Assembly (NCBI GenBank): GCA_030847615.1
Contig: JAUMIR010000015.1
Span: forward strand, 4,853,501-4,917,500
From: Gambelia wislizenii
Taxonomy: Eukaryota > Chordata > Lepidosauria > Squamata > Crotaphytidae
Reading direction: 5' to 3'
DNA length: 64,000 nt
Shown: piece by piece, positions 1 through 9,407 of the stretch
Layout: every line of letters begins with the position of its first letter
Position numbering within the stretch: the first letter of the stretch is position 1
Made by a program: the position numbers and the translations under genes
Notes under the pieces: model-generated
Told to the model about the DNA's origin: nothing
The model's input: the letters and a program-made list of their open reading frames with translations, nothing else
Databases searched by the model: none

Positions 1-821
1 GGACTATTGCAAGCTTAAGAGAGAAACATATAGAGAGGCAGCAGAAATGGAGAGACAGAGGTGGAGACATCGAAATACTGAGATAAGACTGTATGATACA
101 ACACAAGCTTGGAGGTCTAGCAGAATTGAGAACGTAACCTGGACTGAATTGATGGGATAATATATTCCCACCCTAGTGACGTTTAAATGAGAATCCTTGG
201 TTCAATTTAAAATATTTATGTTGAAGGTTGAATGGTGGGAATAGTCAACAATAGTAGCTCTAAACTTTAGTATGTATTGAACTGCATTAATTATATTACT
301 AAACTTTAGTAACATATTGAACGGCACTAATTAGAAAATTTTCATAGAAAATTTTTCTTCAGTTAACAATATCTAGGAAATCTTTTTTTGGGAAAGTATC
401 TCAGATACAAGAAGTATGCTTACTTGATTTGAACATGTGTCTTTAAGATAAATGTTATATGAAGCATTTGGTATGAACTAGGGGATTATAACATTGTGTG
501 ATTAGTTTAATAGGTGTCAATTCACATATTAGCACTTGATTTATACTACCCAGTTTTATAACACGTCTATAAAAATAAATACATCATATATAAAGTGGAT
601 TTATAGAGGTACCCCTAAGGGTGAGGAATAATTTGAATAGGAGTTATTTTGATACAAGTACTCAAAACAAGATATAGGTTTATGATTGAAAGAATAGGTG
701 GAATTAATTGGGGACAGAATACAAGGAATTTAAGATAAAAATATATAATACACACACATAATACAGATATATAATAGGACTCTATATATAATATTGTGAT
801 TGCATATATACAGTATTAACA
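1..821 (+). other. AT-rich L1 5' leader, boundary with flanking DNA unresolved
   Basis: This stretch has no long open frame. It is purine-rich at the left edge and becomes AT-rich, with runs of TATA-like sequence around 740-815 just before ORF1. Its position directly upstream of an L1 ORF1 makes it the likely internal-promoter UTR. I could not see a target duplication that would fix the left end. Confidence 0.5.
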
Positions 822-1655
822 ATGCCGATTAAAAAACAACCACACATACAAACTATCACCACAAGAAGAGCATCTATGGAAGCGTCTGGGTTACAACAAG
901 GGTTATTTCAAGAATTCAGGAAGGAGTTCAAAAAACTAAGAAAGGAAATGGTAATGGAAATGAAAGAGACAAGGAAAGAAATTAAGAAAGAATTGGATGA
1001 TTTTGGGAAGAAATTGGAGAAAATAACAATGGAAATGGAATTGCTAAATGAGAAAGTGGGTGAATTACAGAGTAAAACAAAGAAGCTGGAGGAATCAACG
1101 GTCAATATGAATTGGGTGCAAGGCCAATTACAAGATCAGAATTTGGAAATTCAGGCAAAATTGAGAGAAAACTTCTTGAAACTGAGAGGTCTGATAGAAA
1201 AAGAGAATGAAGATCTGTATGAGAGAATATTACCAGGTTTAGCAGAATATATAAATATTTATATACAAAACATGGAATTTGAAGTAGATAAAATGTTTAG
1301 AATTAATTCAAAAATCGCCTCTCAGAGAAAATTACCACGGGATATTGTCATTTATTTCACAAGGGAAAAGGTTAAAGATCTTGTACCACAGAGGAACTTT
1401 GAACGGAAGCTAATAATTGATTACTGTGAAATTGATATATATAAAGACATCCCAGTGCAAATCTTTAAAAAAAGGAAGGAGTATCACTTTATAACATCAA
1501 AATTAATCACAAAGGAAATACCATATAGATGGGAGAAGGTGGAGGGAATAACAGTTACTTATAATCAAAGAAAATATAGGCTTAATACTATCAAAAAAGC
1601 AAAAGAGTTCCTACTAAAGTTTAAGAGAGATTTTGAGCAAGCAGAAGATACCTGA
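822..1655 (+). CDS. L1 ORF1 protein (RNA-binding trimeric chaperone), intact frame
   Basis: The 277-residue product fits L1 ORF1p, the protein that coats L1 RNA and acts as a nucleic-acid chaperone. Residues about 30-95 are Lys/Glu-rich with heptad spacing, as expected for the trimerising coiled coil. The middle (about 100-155) would be the RRM-like domain. The basic, aromatic C-terminal part (about 165-270) would be the C-terminal RNA-binding domain. It starts at an ATG at 822 and ends 76 bp before ORF2, a normal L1 spacing. The frame is open throughout although ORF2 of the same element is badly decayed; this may be chance, since ORF1 is short. Domain assignment is from order and composition, not alignment. 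Confidence 0.85.
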   Translation: MPIKKQPHIQTITTRRASMEASGLQQGLFQEFRKEFKKLRKEMVMEMKETRKEIKKELDDFGKKLEKITMEMELLNEKVGELQSKTKKLEESTVNMNWVQGQLQDQNLEIQAKLRENFLKLRGLIEKENEDLYERILPGLAEYINIYIQNMEFEVDKMFRINSKIASQRKLPRDIVIYFTREKVKDLVPQRNFERKLIIDYCEIDIYKDIPVQIFKKRKEYHFITSKLITKEIPYRWEKVEGITVTYNQRKYRLNTIKKAKEFLLKFKRDFEQAEDT

Positions 1656-1731
1656 GGGGAGACCGAAAGATTTAACTTGCAGATGGAGATGGAGGATAAG
1701 CAATATTAATATAGTGTAATCTGGAAAGAAA

Positions 1732-2001
1732 ATGTCTATGAAAGTTATGTCCTGGAATGTAAGAGGGATGAATTCCCCAAATAAAAGAAATCAAGTCTTC
1801 CATCACTTACAGAGAATGAAACCAGATATCACATGTATTCAAGAAACACACATTAAGATGAAGGATCAAAAATTACTAAAAAATAAAAAATTGGGTCAAG
1901 AATTTGTGAATTCTGCTAAGGAAAGGAAAAGAGGTATAGTAATATACATCAATAAGAAATGGACAGCGAATGAGCTCTTTAGAGATACATTGGTTTGGAA
2001 A
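1732..2001 (+). pseudogene. L1 ORF2, N-terminal endonuclease part (first frame)
   Basis: This is the start of ORF2 of the host L1. The opening residues include the WNVRGMNSP motif and, about 35 residues on, the QETH motif. These match the N and E metal-site motifs of the exonuclease-endonuclease-phosphatase fold that nicks target DNA in L1 endonucleases. The frame stops just after residue 90. A single-base shift near 1995-2001 moves the reading into the next frame, which continues the same domain. Confidence 0.85.
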
Positions 2002-2661
2002 TAAGTTTGTGGAATAAGAGAATATTAATCCTTGGGGTTTATGCCCCTTCTGAAAACAAAGATGGTTTTTATAAAAAGCCGATGAGAGATATATCTAAGG
2101 TTGACTTTGATGACATGCTTTGCCTTGGAGATTGGAACGGAGTATGGGATCCTTTGAAAGATAGAACTATTGGGAGAAAGACAAAAATAGATGTGAAACA
2201 AGGTAAATTACCAAAATCATTTATGGATTTTATGAACAGCTATTCCTTACTTGATTCTTGGAGACATTTTTATGGAGACACAAAAGAATTTACTTACTAT
2301 TCTGATAATCATAAATCTTTCTCACGCGCTATGTTCCAGTTATCTAAAAATTTGGTGAACAAGTTGGAAAGTATGGACATTTTGCCTAAAACAATATCAG
2401 ATCACAATTTGATAACGATGAAAATGAAAGACATTAAGAGGGATTATAGTTGGAGACATAATGAGAATTTGCTGAGTGATGAAAAAGTGCAGGCTAGAAT
2501 AAGAGCTGAGCTGACTTATTACTTCAAAGAAAACACACAAGATCAAACAACAATCTTCAATGTATGGGATGCCAGTAAAGCACTTATAAGGGGAACATTA
2601 ATGCAGATAAATTGGGAAAGGATTAAGAAGAAGCAAGAAAAGGCCCAGAAATTACAAGAGA
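1995..2661 (+). pseudogene. L1 ORF2, rest of endonuclease domain (shifted frame)
   Basis: The reading continues the endonuclease from the preceding segment. It has the GVYAPSE stretch, a GDWN motif (normally GDFN; Asp and Asn of the active site) and a SDH motif near 2400, the usual C-terminal catalytic His of the family. Past 2420 it enters the linker before the RT domain. It is cut at 2661 by the nested L1: the poly-T of the insertion starts at 2662. The open frame runs on a little into inserted DNA, and that tail is not part of ORF2. Confidence 0.85.
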
Positions 2662-2665
2662 TTTT
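2648..2665 (+). repeat. Left target-site duplication of the nested L1 (18 bp)
   Basis: The 18 bases gaaattacaagagatttt here are repeated exactly at 5561-5578, on the other side of the nested element. The last few T residues merge with the poly-T of the insert, so the end is uncertain by up to 4 bp. Length and A/T-rich 3' part fit L1 target-primed reverse transcription. Confidence 0.93.
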
Positions 2666-2670
2666 TTTTT

Positions 2671-3149
2671 ATTTATACATTTTTATCATTTTCAACATAC
2701 ACAAACCAAAACACATACAAAACCCATACCTTCTTCCTCTCTCGTATAAATCCATACTTTAACTCTCTCACCCTTCCTCCCACTAACCCCTCTCTCTTTC
2801 TTGCATTCCATTCCCTCTTCACCTCCCTTCCCCACACCTTCATTCACATACTATCTCTTCTTTCTTCAACTTCTCTCCTCACACATTCTTACTTGACCTC
2901 CCTTGTACCCCCTCTTTGGGCGAGGCATCGCCGATATGTATCACTTAATCTCCCTTCCGCCTCAACTTTTACGTTCATGTACCATTATGTCTTATTTACC
3001 ACTATACATTCCCCCATTTTGTTTTGCTTAACACCTTCTTTATTCTCATAGTCCTATTTTTATTCCTTCTTTTATCCATCCATAACAGTAATATTTATCA
3101 CATATTCTTAGGTTATCAGATTTGTGCTCCTGAGTTCTACTTTATATAT
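2671..3149 (-). other. 3' UTR of the nested L1
   Basis: The sequence between the poly-A end and the ORF2 stop codon is pyrimidine-rich on the + strand, that is purine-rich on the element's sense strand, as is typical of L1 3' UTRs. Small open frames here are on the wrong strand and are not genes. Confidence 0.75.
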
Positions 3150-3714
3150 TTATATATTTATATCTATATTCCAATGTTCACAAATTGGCTTCCACTCTTC
3201 TTCCCACTTTTGCATATTTTTCTTATTTATTATATATGTCAGCTTATCGTTTTCCAGCATCTCTCTCAACTTCAAGGTCCATTCATTAATTGAGGGTAGG
3301 TCTTTTTTCTTCCAGTTTGCAGCCACCGTTAGTCTCGCTGCTGTTATTAGATACAATAAAACTCTTCCATGTTGGTTTGCAAACTTCTGTTCCATGCTCG
3401 ACGTTATATTTAACAAATATAATTTGGGGTCCATCAAAAATTGTATTTTAAATATCTTTTGCACCTTCTTATGTATTTTACACCAATAATTTTTTAACTT
3501 GGGGCATCCCCACCACATATGATAAAGCGTGCCAATGTCCTTTTCGCAATGCCAACACTTATTTTCCTTCGTTTTATAGATTCTACTAAGTCTCGATGGT
3601 GACAAATACCACCTATTCACAATTTTAAAGTGGTTTTCTTTAAGGGAGAGGCATGCTGTAAATCTATGTGTATCTCTCCAAGCCTTTTCCCATTCATCCA
3701 TGGTTATTGGTTCT
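3150..3714 (-). pseudogene. Nested L1 ORF2, C-terminal part
   Basis: The reading ends with a stop at 3150 and encodes the last roughly 190 residues of ORF2. It includes the Cys/His cluster CWHCEKDIGTLYHMWWGC, which matches the Cys-rich C-terminal region of L1 ORF2. The host L1 has the equivalent CWKCDELNGSFYHMWWTC near 11610-11670, which confirms the assignment. The first residues, around EPITMDE, repeat the last residues of the flipped half, which marks the inversion junction. Confidence 0.88.
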
Positions 3715-5559
3715 GAAACAGCTGAAACTGGGGAAATCGCCTGGTCAGGATGGCTTCATACCAGAATTCTATAAAATTTTCCAGGATGAATTGATCGCAC
3801 CTCTGCTACAGTTACTAAACAAAATTCCACTGGAAGGGATCCCGGAATCATGGAAAGTGGCAAACATTGTACTTATCCCAAAAGAAAACAAAGACAAAAC
3901 GAATATGGCTAATTATCGACCAATATCCTTATTAAACGTCGACTATAAACTATATACAATGATTTTAACAAATAGATTGAACACCATAATCAAAGATCTA
4001 ATTCACGACGACCAATGCGGGTTTATTAAAGGACGACAATTATCGAACAATATCAGAATTATGATCAACGCTAATGAGTATTATGATAAAGCTATTGACA
4101 AAAAAGCAGCATTTATATTTTTAGACGCAGAGAAAGCTTTCGACAAAGTCAAGTGGTCCTTTATTAAGTCTACATTGAAGTGCTTAAATTTTGGGGAAAT
4201 ATTCATAAAAAGGATACAAGCAATATATGACACACAGAAAGCGTACTTAACAATAAATAATGAAAATACCGAAATATTTGACATTTGTCAGGGTACGCGA
4301 CAAGGATGTCCATTATCCCCCATTCTTTTTATTTTAACATTGGAAAGTCTAAACAGTCAAATAAGAAACAATGAACAACTGCCAGGTCTGAAAATTAAAA
4401 ATCAGGAGTACAAGATAAGGGCTTTTGCAGACGACATCGTAGTAATTTTGGAGAACCCAGTAGAAAATGTTGGAAAATTATTTGATCTGATTCGAAGGTA
4501 CGGGAAATTGGCAGGTCTGAAAATAAATCAAGAGAAAACGGCAATAATAACCAAAAACTTGACAAATAATGAGGAAAAGCAGTTAAAAGAAATAACAAAT
4601 TGCAAGATTGAAAATAAAGTCAAATATTTAGGAATATGGTTAAACAAAAAGAACATCAAACTTTATGAGGATAACTATAAAAGATTATGGGAAGGGATAA
4701 GAATGGACTTAAAGAAATGGAGGAATTTGGAGTTATCATTGTTTGGAAGGATTAAAGCAATAAAAATGAATATCCTCCCGAAGTGCATCTTTATATTTCA
4801 GAATCTCCCAATATTGCTTAATGAAAAACAATTACAAGAATGGACATTTGAATTAAGCAAATTTATATGGAGTGGCAGGAAGGCAAGAATCAAAGGATCA
4901 TTATTAATAAGAAACCACAAAGAAGGCGGAGCATCTCTACCTGATTTGAAAACATATTATATAGCGTGCGGATTTAATTGGCTACTGGATTGGATTAAAT
5001 TAGAGAATAAGAGAATACTGACAATTGAAGGTTACAACATGAGATACGGATGGCACGCGTACGTGGGATACGATAAGCAAAGAATGAATAAAGAATTCGA
5101 AAATCACATTATCAGGAAATCCTTAATAAAAATTTGGCAGAAACTCAAAAACCAATTCTATTTTAAGTTGCCTACGTGGATCTCCCCACAGGAGGCTTTC
5201 TTCGGGAGGTGGGATGACTCAGGAACTTGGATAAGATATAAAGATCTGATAAACTATGAAAGCAGTAAAAAGGAGGGAACAATTATTATGCGCACGAGAG
5301 AAGATTTGGAAGAAAAAGGTATGAAGATGAGTTGGTTTAAGTTCTTGCAGCTAAAAAACAAATTTCAAGAAGACAAATCAAAGTATGAATTTGAAATGGC
5401 GGAATCGGAATTGGATAAAGTAATCTGGAAGGAGAAAAATAAATCAATATCAAAGTGTTATAAACTTCTATTGGATAGACTTACAGAAACAGACAGAATA
5501 TCCGATGCTATGATTAGATGGGCGCAAGACCTCCAAGAACCAATAACCATGGATGAATG
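3715..5559 (+). pseudogene. Nested L1 ORF2, inverted reverse-transcriptase part
   Basis: About 615 codons are open without a break. The RT fingers and palm are clear: a GKSPGQDGF segment, the NYRPISLLN motif, the FLDAEKAFDKV motif with the first catalytic Asp, the RQGCPLSP motif and the AFADDIV box with the two catalytic Asp residues. The ORF2 linker and thumb follow, up to the ITMDE segment. The 5' endonuclease region is absent, so this copy was truncated at integration. The Met in the first non-L1 residues of the frame has no meaning; L1 sequence begins at about 3715. Confidence 0.92.
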
Positions 5560-5560
5560 C

Positions 5561-5578
5561 GAAATTACAAGAGATTTT
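5561..5578 (+). repeat. Right target-site duplication of the nested L1
   Basis: This is the exact second copy of the 18-bp sequence at 2648-2665. Joining the host L1 across it restores the ORF2 reading (KLQEI then LKQTEAEH), which proves that the host element was intact here before the insertion. Confidence 0.93.
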
Positions 5579-5769
5579 AAAACAAACAGAGGCAGAACAT
5601 AAAAGAGATCCAACTAATGTTGAATTGAATATGGAATTGAAAGCAATACAGGAACAAATGAAAGTAAGTGTATTGGAGGAAATAGAAAAGAAGATGTCAT
5701 ATGTTAAACAGAATTATTTCGAGTGTGGGAACAAAGTGGGCAGATGGCTAGCTTTCAGACTGAGAAAAG
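5579..5769 (+). pseudogene. Host L1 ORF2, linker before the RT domain
   Basis: This is a 64-codon piece of the host L1 ORF2 between the two insertions. It is Glu/Lys-rich and ends in a WLAFRLRK segment typical of the region just ahead of the L1 reverse transcriptase. The frame is open. The copia-type insertion begins at 5770, after a 5-bp sequence that is duplicated at 9403-9407. Confidence 0.82.
5765..5769 (+). repeat. 5-bp target-site duplication, left copy (aaaag)
   Basis: The bases aaaag directly before the 5' LTR are repeated directly after the 3' LTR at 9403-9407. Five bases is the normal length for Ty1/copia integration. Confidence 0.85.
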
Positions 5770-5918
5770 TGTCAGGAAATGACATGGATGTGACCACAAG
5801 ATGGAGCTGTAAGCTTAGTAATGAAAGTAGTTAAGCTCCAGTGGCAGGTGTGTGTGAGTCAGCACTTGAGAGTATGCACACCTGAGATGCCTGATGTAAC
5901 AGGCATTGTTTAACTGCC

Positions 5919-5926
5919 TATAAAAA
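5919..5926 (+). promoter_or_regulatory. TATA box in the 5' LTR
   Basis: TATAAAAA lies about 150 bp into the LTR. The same motif is conserved at 9055-9062 in the 3' LTR, as expected for the U3 promoter of an LTR retrotransposon. Confidence 0.6.
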
Positions 5927-6070
5927 GGAGATGGGAATTATCTCCAGTGTGGGTTTGTTGTGGATGGTGGTTGGCGAAGCAGTTTGTTGGTTAGGAGAAA
6001 GATTTATGAGTATTAGAGACGGCTGTCCTATACTCTGTGTGTATATATTGTAAATATACTGCAAACAAAG

Positions 6071-6076
6071 ATTAAA
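6071..6076 (+). promoter_or_regulatory. Possible ATTAAA polyadenylation signal in the LTR
   Basis: ATTAAA occurs about 150 bp downstream of the TATA box. The 3' LTR has the altered form ataaaa in the same place, so the signal is only partly conserved. Confidence 0.35.
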
Positions 6077-6281
6077 GCCCTCAAGTTGAGTGAAGCCTGG
6101 CCTTGTTGCTGTCTTTATTTGAGCTCAAGGCAGTGTGCTGGGGTGAAGGAACTTTTCCTTCTCAGCCTGAAGTCTTTTTGCAGAAGTCTCTCCAGAAACC
6201 TTCTCCTTGGAGTCCTGTCGACGTGGAACAACTCTGCAGGTGGTTGTGGTGGACACAGCGCATCTTTCTATGCCCCAACAA

Positions 6282-6294
6282 GGTTTTGGGCCCA
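6282..6294 (+). other. Primer-binding site, copia-type half-tRNA (initiator Met) class
   Basis: The sequence ggttttgggccca starts one base after the 5' LTR. It is complementary, with one mismatch, to the anticodon-arm region of eukaryotic initiator tRNA-Met rather than to a tRNA 3' end. This is the half-tRNA priming known from the copia element of Drosophila. The identification is from memory of that site. Confidence 0.7.
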
Positions 6295-6533
6295 ATGTCC
6301 GCGTGGACAACGCTTGAGAAGCTGTGGGAGATATAGTTCTGCAATTGGTGAGCTGTTTTGTGTTCCTGGAGGGCTGAAGATAAAAGTCCTGGAAATGAGT
6401 GAGTTAAGTGTGTCTATTCACGGACTCTGCTCTTATCTGTTTGATTTGGGAAGCTAATTGTTTTTGGCAGTCTGCTTGGACTGTTATCAGTGTGTTTGTT
6501 TGCATCTGTTTAAGTTGCAGACTCAGTACAAAC

Positions 6534-7180
6534 ATGGAAACAGCAGTCAGATTTGAAAAGCTGTCTGAGAAGAACTATGCTTACTGGAAAATTTACATGC
6601 AGGCTTTGCTAATAAAGCAGGACTTATGGGACTATGTAAAGAAACAACCTGACCCTGCTAATGAGGATGAATTAAGAGGTGATGAAAAAGCTAGAGCAAC
6701 AATTGTTTTGGCTTTAGAACCGAATCAGCTGAATAATATAAGAGATAAGAGGTCAGCGTTTGAAGTCTGGAAAGCTCTTGAGAATGTCAACCAACTATCA
6801 GGAGCCTTGTGAAAAATGCTGTGCAGCAGAAAGCTGTATTGTTGTAAACAGCAGGAAGGTGAATCCATGCTTCTGTATTTAAAAAGGATGCAGGATAACT
6901 TTGCAGAGTGCAGTGAGCATGGCATCCAAATAGAAGAAACCCAAAAAGCTTTTATACTCCTGAGTAGTCTAAACAGTGAATGGGAGTTTCTAATGTACAA
7001 TCTCCAAGGAGTAGCCAAAGCTGATTTAAATGTCGACCTCGTGGCATCCAGAATATTGGAAGAGGCACAGGAGAGACTCAGAGGAGAGCTTCAAGGGAGT
7101 GACCAGCTGGAGGAGACAACCAACCAACCAACCAATCCACATCCTTGTCTGAGGAAGGGAGTGCTGCTGTCTGCAGAACA
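6534..7180 (+). pseudogene. Copia-type gag (capsid), frameshifted
   Basis: The reading starts at an ATG at 6534 with an N-terminal segment (FEKLSEKNYAYWK) typical of copia-type gag, which builds the intracellular particle. The first frame stops at about 6812. The rest of the capsid region (LLYLKRMQDNF, then LLSSLNSEWEF, UBN2-like) continues in another frame to about 7180. The zinc knuckle that closes gag lies in the next open frame. At least two frame changes make this copy inactive. Confidence 0.82.
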
Positions 7181-8119
7181 CTGAGATGTTTTTCCTGTGG
7201 AGAGACCGGACATTTGAGAAAGAACTGTCCTAAGGTCTCTGCAGCAAAGAAAGGACAGAACTCACAAAGAAAAAGAAAAAACAAGCCCCAAGATGGGAGG
7301 GGGTTTGCTACTACTGTAGAGGGAGTTGTAAATGAGAAGAAGGACCAGTCTGTCTGGATTTTGGACAGTGGGTGTTGTCACCATATGACCCCTGATAGGG
7401 AGAAACTACAGAGCCCAAAGCCAGCACCAGTGGACACTGTGGTATTTGCAGATGGTGAATCTGGCAGTGTAGAGATTCAAGGGTCTGTATTAATTCCTGG
7501 TTTAAACAAGGTATTTCCTAATGTACTGTGTGCACCAAAACTACAAAATAGCCTTTTAAGTGTGGCATCCCTAACCAGTGATGGATATGAAATCCTTTTC
7601 AAAGGAGATGAGGGGATTGTGTCCAAGGAGGGAGTAGTATGTGGTAAAGCCATGAAGATAAATCACATTTATCAAATGGTAGCACAGGTGCAGTGTGGGA
7701 ATGTAACAAATAAGCCACTGCATGATGGGTGTGCTCATTACCTTCATAGAGTTATGGGCCATATAAGCTTCAAAGGTTTGAGAAACCTAGAGAAGGTTTG
7801 CCCAGAGTTCAAGGTAGAGAACTGTAAAAGTTACCTGGTCTGTGCTATTTGCAAAAAGGTAAAGGTCAAGGCTTACCCTGTAGCGAAGGTGAGCAAATGC
7901 ATAACCCAGAGGCCTTTTCAGGTTGTACATGCGGATTTATCAGGGCCGCATCAAGTAAAGAGTATAGGGGGTAGCAGGTTTACCCTATTGATAGGTAAAT
8001 CTGGTATGCCTATCTACTATGTGGCAGTGCTCAAAACCAAAAGTGAGGCTGGGTCAATTCTGTTGAAAGGGTCAGTTCTGTTGAAAGGGAGTTTCCCTAC
8101 AAGGTTGGCACTGTTGTGA
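7145..8119 (+). pseudogene. Copia-type gag zinc knuckle, protease and integrase N-terminal half
   Basis: The frame has no ATG at its start; it continues gag-pol. A CCHC zinc knuckle (CFSCGETGHLRKNC) spans about 7187-7230. The aspartic protease active site follows as WILDSGCCHHM, with the Asp at 7364-7366. Downstream is the integrase HHCC zinc finger (HRVMGH, then CAICKK) and the start of the DDE core at VVHADLSGP. The frame is lost near 8100 next to a small internal duplication (two copies of LLKGS), so a frameshift divides the integrase. Products would act inside the cytoplasmic particle and, for integrase, in the nucleus. Confidence 0.88.
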
Positions 8120-8775
8120 CTGACAGAGGTGGGGAATTCTTAAGTAGTAATTTGTAGCAGTGGTTTGGGCAGAAAGGGATCCAACATAAAACTACAAATC
8201 CCGGATGTCCAGCTGTGGATGGTTTGGCTGAACGTAGGATTGGGATAATAAACCAAATAAGGGATTGTATGTTAGAGGATTCTGGAGCGCCAGCTAATTT
8301 GTGGGGAGAAGAAACAAGAACCGCTTGTCAAATTGTAAATAGGTCATGGTGCAGTGCGATAAACCAAACACCATACTACTTATTGTAAGGAAGAGCACCA
8401 AACCTGAAGTACTTAAGAGTGTTTGGACAATTTGCATCAGTGTACATTCCTCCTCAGTTCAGGAAAAAGAATCAGCCCAAAAGCCAAAGGTTGCGTTTTG
8501 TGCGCTATGAGGGGAATAAATATAGGTTCCCGATGGATGGGAACAGGATTTTGTATTCAAGGAGTGCTAAGTTTGAGACTCATGCTGGGTGGAAGAGAAT
8601 GTACCCTGACCAGAATTGTTGTAAGCAGGAGGGGTGGAAGAAAACCAAAGCTCTGGCATGTGTGGCAGAGTATAGCCAGGATATGTTTGGTGGGATGGTC
8701 AGGCCTGTAAGTAAAAGGAAATTGACAAATGATAGCTCCAGGGAAGCCAGAGCCGGGTGGGCTATCAAGGTCTAA
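8116..8775 (+). pseudogene. Copia-type integrase C-terminal half, with stops
   Basis: The reading continues the integrase: TDRGGEF with the second catalytic Asp near 8120, then VDGLAERRI with the catalytic Glu around 8215-8245. In-frame stops occur near 8155 and 8386. A longer open part (8419-8775) holds the FGQFASVYIPP segment, the usual integrase C-terminal region of copia elements. The frame ends at 8775 where the linker to reverse transcriptase would begin. No RT motif follows. Confidence 0.82.
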
Positions 8776-8892
8776 GAAAACACTGTGACATTGTAAATAA
8801 TGGGAACGGAGTCTCACACTCTATAGGTATCAGCGAGTAAGGTGACAGTATAGGATAGGTGTAAATGACACATGGGACACACCACATGTCAT
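8776..8892 (+). other. Noncoding tail of the copia-type element
   Basis: There are only 117 bases between the end of the integrase frame and the polypurine tract. There is no sign of reverse transcriptase or RNase H on either strand. The deletion endpoint of the missing pol segment should lie here or just upstream. Confidence 0.6.
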
Positions 8893-8903
8893 TTGGAGGG
8901 GAG
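8893..8903 (+). other. Polypurine tract
   Basis: The 11 bases ttggaggggag lie directly ahead of the 3' LTR and are purine except the first two. This is the usual plus-strand primer of LTR elements. Confidence 0.75.
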
Positions 8904-9402
8904 TGTCAGGAAATGGCATGGATGTGACCACAAGATGGAGCTGTAAGCTTAGAAATGAAAGTAGTTAAGCTCCAGTGGCAGGTGTGTGTGTGAGTCAGCA
9001 CTTGAGAGTATGCACACTTCAGATGCCTGATGTAACAGGCATTGTTTAACTGCCTATAAAAATGAGATGGGAATTATCTCCAGTGTGGGTTTGTTGTGGA
9101 TGGTGGTTGGCGAAGCAGTTTGTTGGTTTAAGAGAGATTGTCCTGTATTCTGTATATTTATTGTAAATATACTGCAGACAAAGATAAAAGCCCTCAAGTT
9201 GAGTGAAGGCTGGCCTTGTTGCTGTCTTTATTTGGCAAGCCAGAGCTCAAGGCAGTGTGCTGGGGTGAAGGATTTTTTCCTTCTCAGCCTGAAGTCTTTT
9301 TGCAGAAGTCTCTCCAGAAACCTTCTCCTTGGCGTCCTGTCAACGTGGAACAACTCTGCAGGTGGCCATGGTGGACACAGCGCGTCTTTCTATGCCCCAA
9401 CA
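8904..9402 (+). repeat. 3' LTR of the copia-type element
   Basis: It begins TGTCAGGAAATGG and ends ATGCCCCAACA. It matches 5770-6280 except for scattered substitutions, a loss of sequence in the middle relative to the 5' copy, and an extra ggcaagcca segment near 9234. It keeps the TATA box at 9055-9062. Confidence 0.93.
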
Positions 9403-9407
9403 AAAAG
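9403..9407 (+). repeat. 5-bp target-site duplication, right copy (aaaag)
   Basis: Matches 5765-5769 on the left side of the copia-type element. Confidence 0.85.

Larger units (their letters stand above)
2662..5560 (-). mobile_element. Nested 5'-truncated L1 with twin-priming 5' inversion
   Basis: A second L1 copy sits inside ORF2 of the older one. Its 3' half lies on the - strand: poly-A (read as T at 2662-2670), 3' UTR to about 3149, ORF2 C-terminus 3150-3714. Its upstream half is flipped onto the + strand (3715-5559). The two halves are consecutive parts of the same ORF2. They share a 24-bp overlap: 3691-3714 is the reverse complement of 5536-5559. This arrangement is what twin priming produces during L1 integration. 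The 18-bp target duplication on both sides shows one insertion event rather than two. The open frames are much longer than in the host L1, so this copy is younger. Confidence 0.93.
5770..6280 (+). repeat. 5' LTR of the copia-type element
   Basis: It starts TGTCAGGAAATG and ends ATGCCCCAACA, matching 8904-9402 along most of its length. The main differences are an extra stretch around 5996-6030 (absent from the 3' LTR) and a small indel near 6118. It carries a TATA box and an ATTAAA signal. Confidence 0.93.
5770..9402 (+). mobile_element. Ty1/copia LTR retrotransposon, internally deleted (no RT/RNase H)
   Basis: Two related LTRs (511 and 499 bp) begin with TGTCAGG and end with CCCCAACA, and are flanked by a 5-bp duplication. 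The interior encodes gag, a protease and an integrase in that order. Integrase following protease directly is the Ty1/copia order. A full element would then carry about 1.5-2 kb of reverse transcriptase and RNase H, but here the integrase C-terminus is followed within 130 bp by the polypurine tract. The copy is thus a deletion derivative and has frameshifts. It sits in the host L1 ORF2, same strand. The LTRs differ by several indels and many substitutions, so the insertion is not recent. Confidence 0.93.

Noticed and set aside
3024..3489. + strand frames in the pyrimidine-rich part of the nested L1
   Set aside because: They are antisense to the L1 3' UTR and ORF2 end; the real reading is on the - strand.
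2662..5560. Two independent L1 insertions, head to head
   Set aside because: One 18-bp target duplication surrounds both halves, there is only one poly-A end, and the halves are consecutive parts of ORF2.
5770..9402. An endogenous retrovirus
   Set aside because: The order protease-integrase, the 5-bp duplication, the half-tRNA primer site and the absence of an envelope frame fit Ty1/copia.
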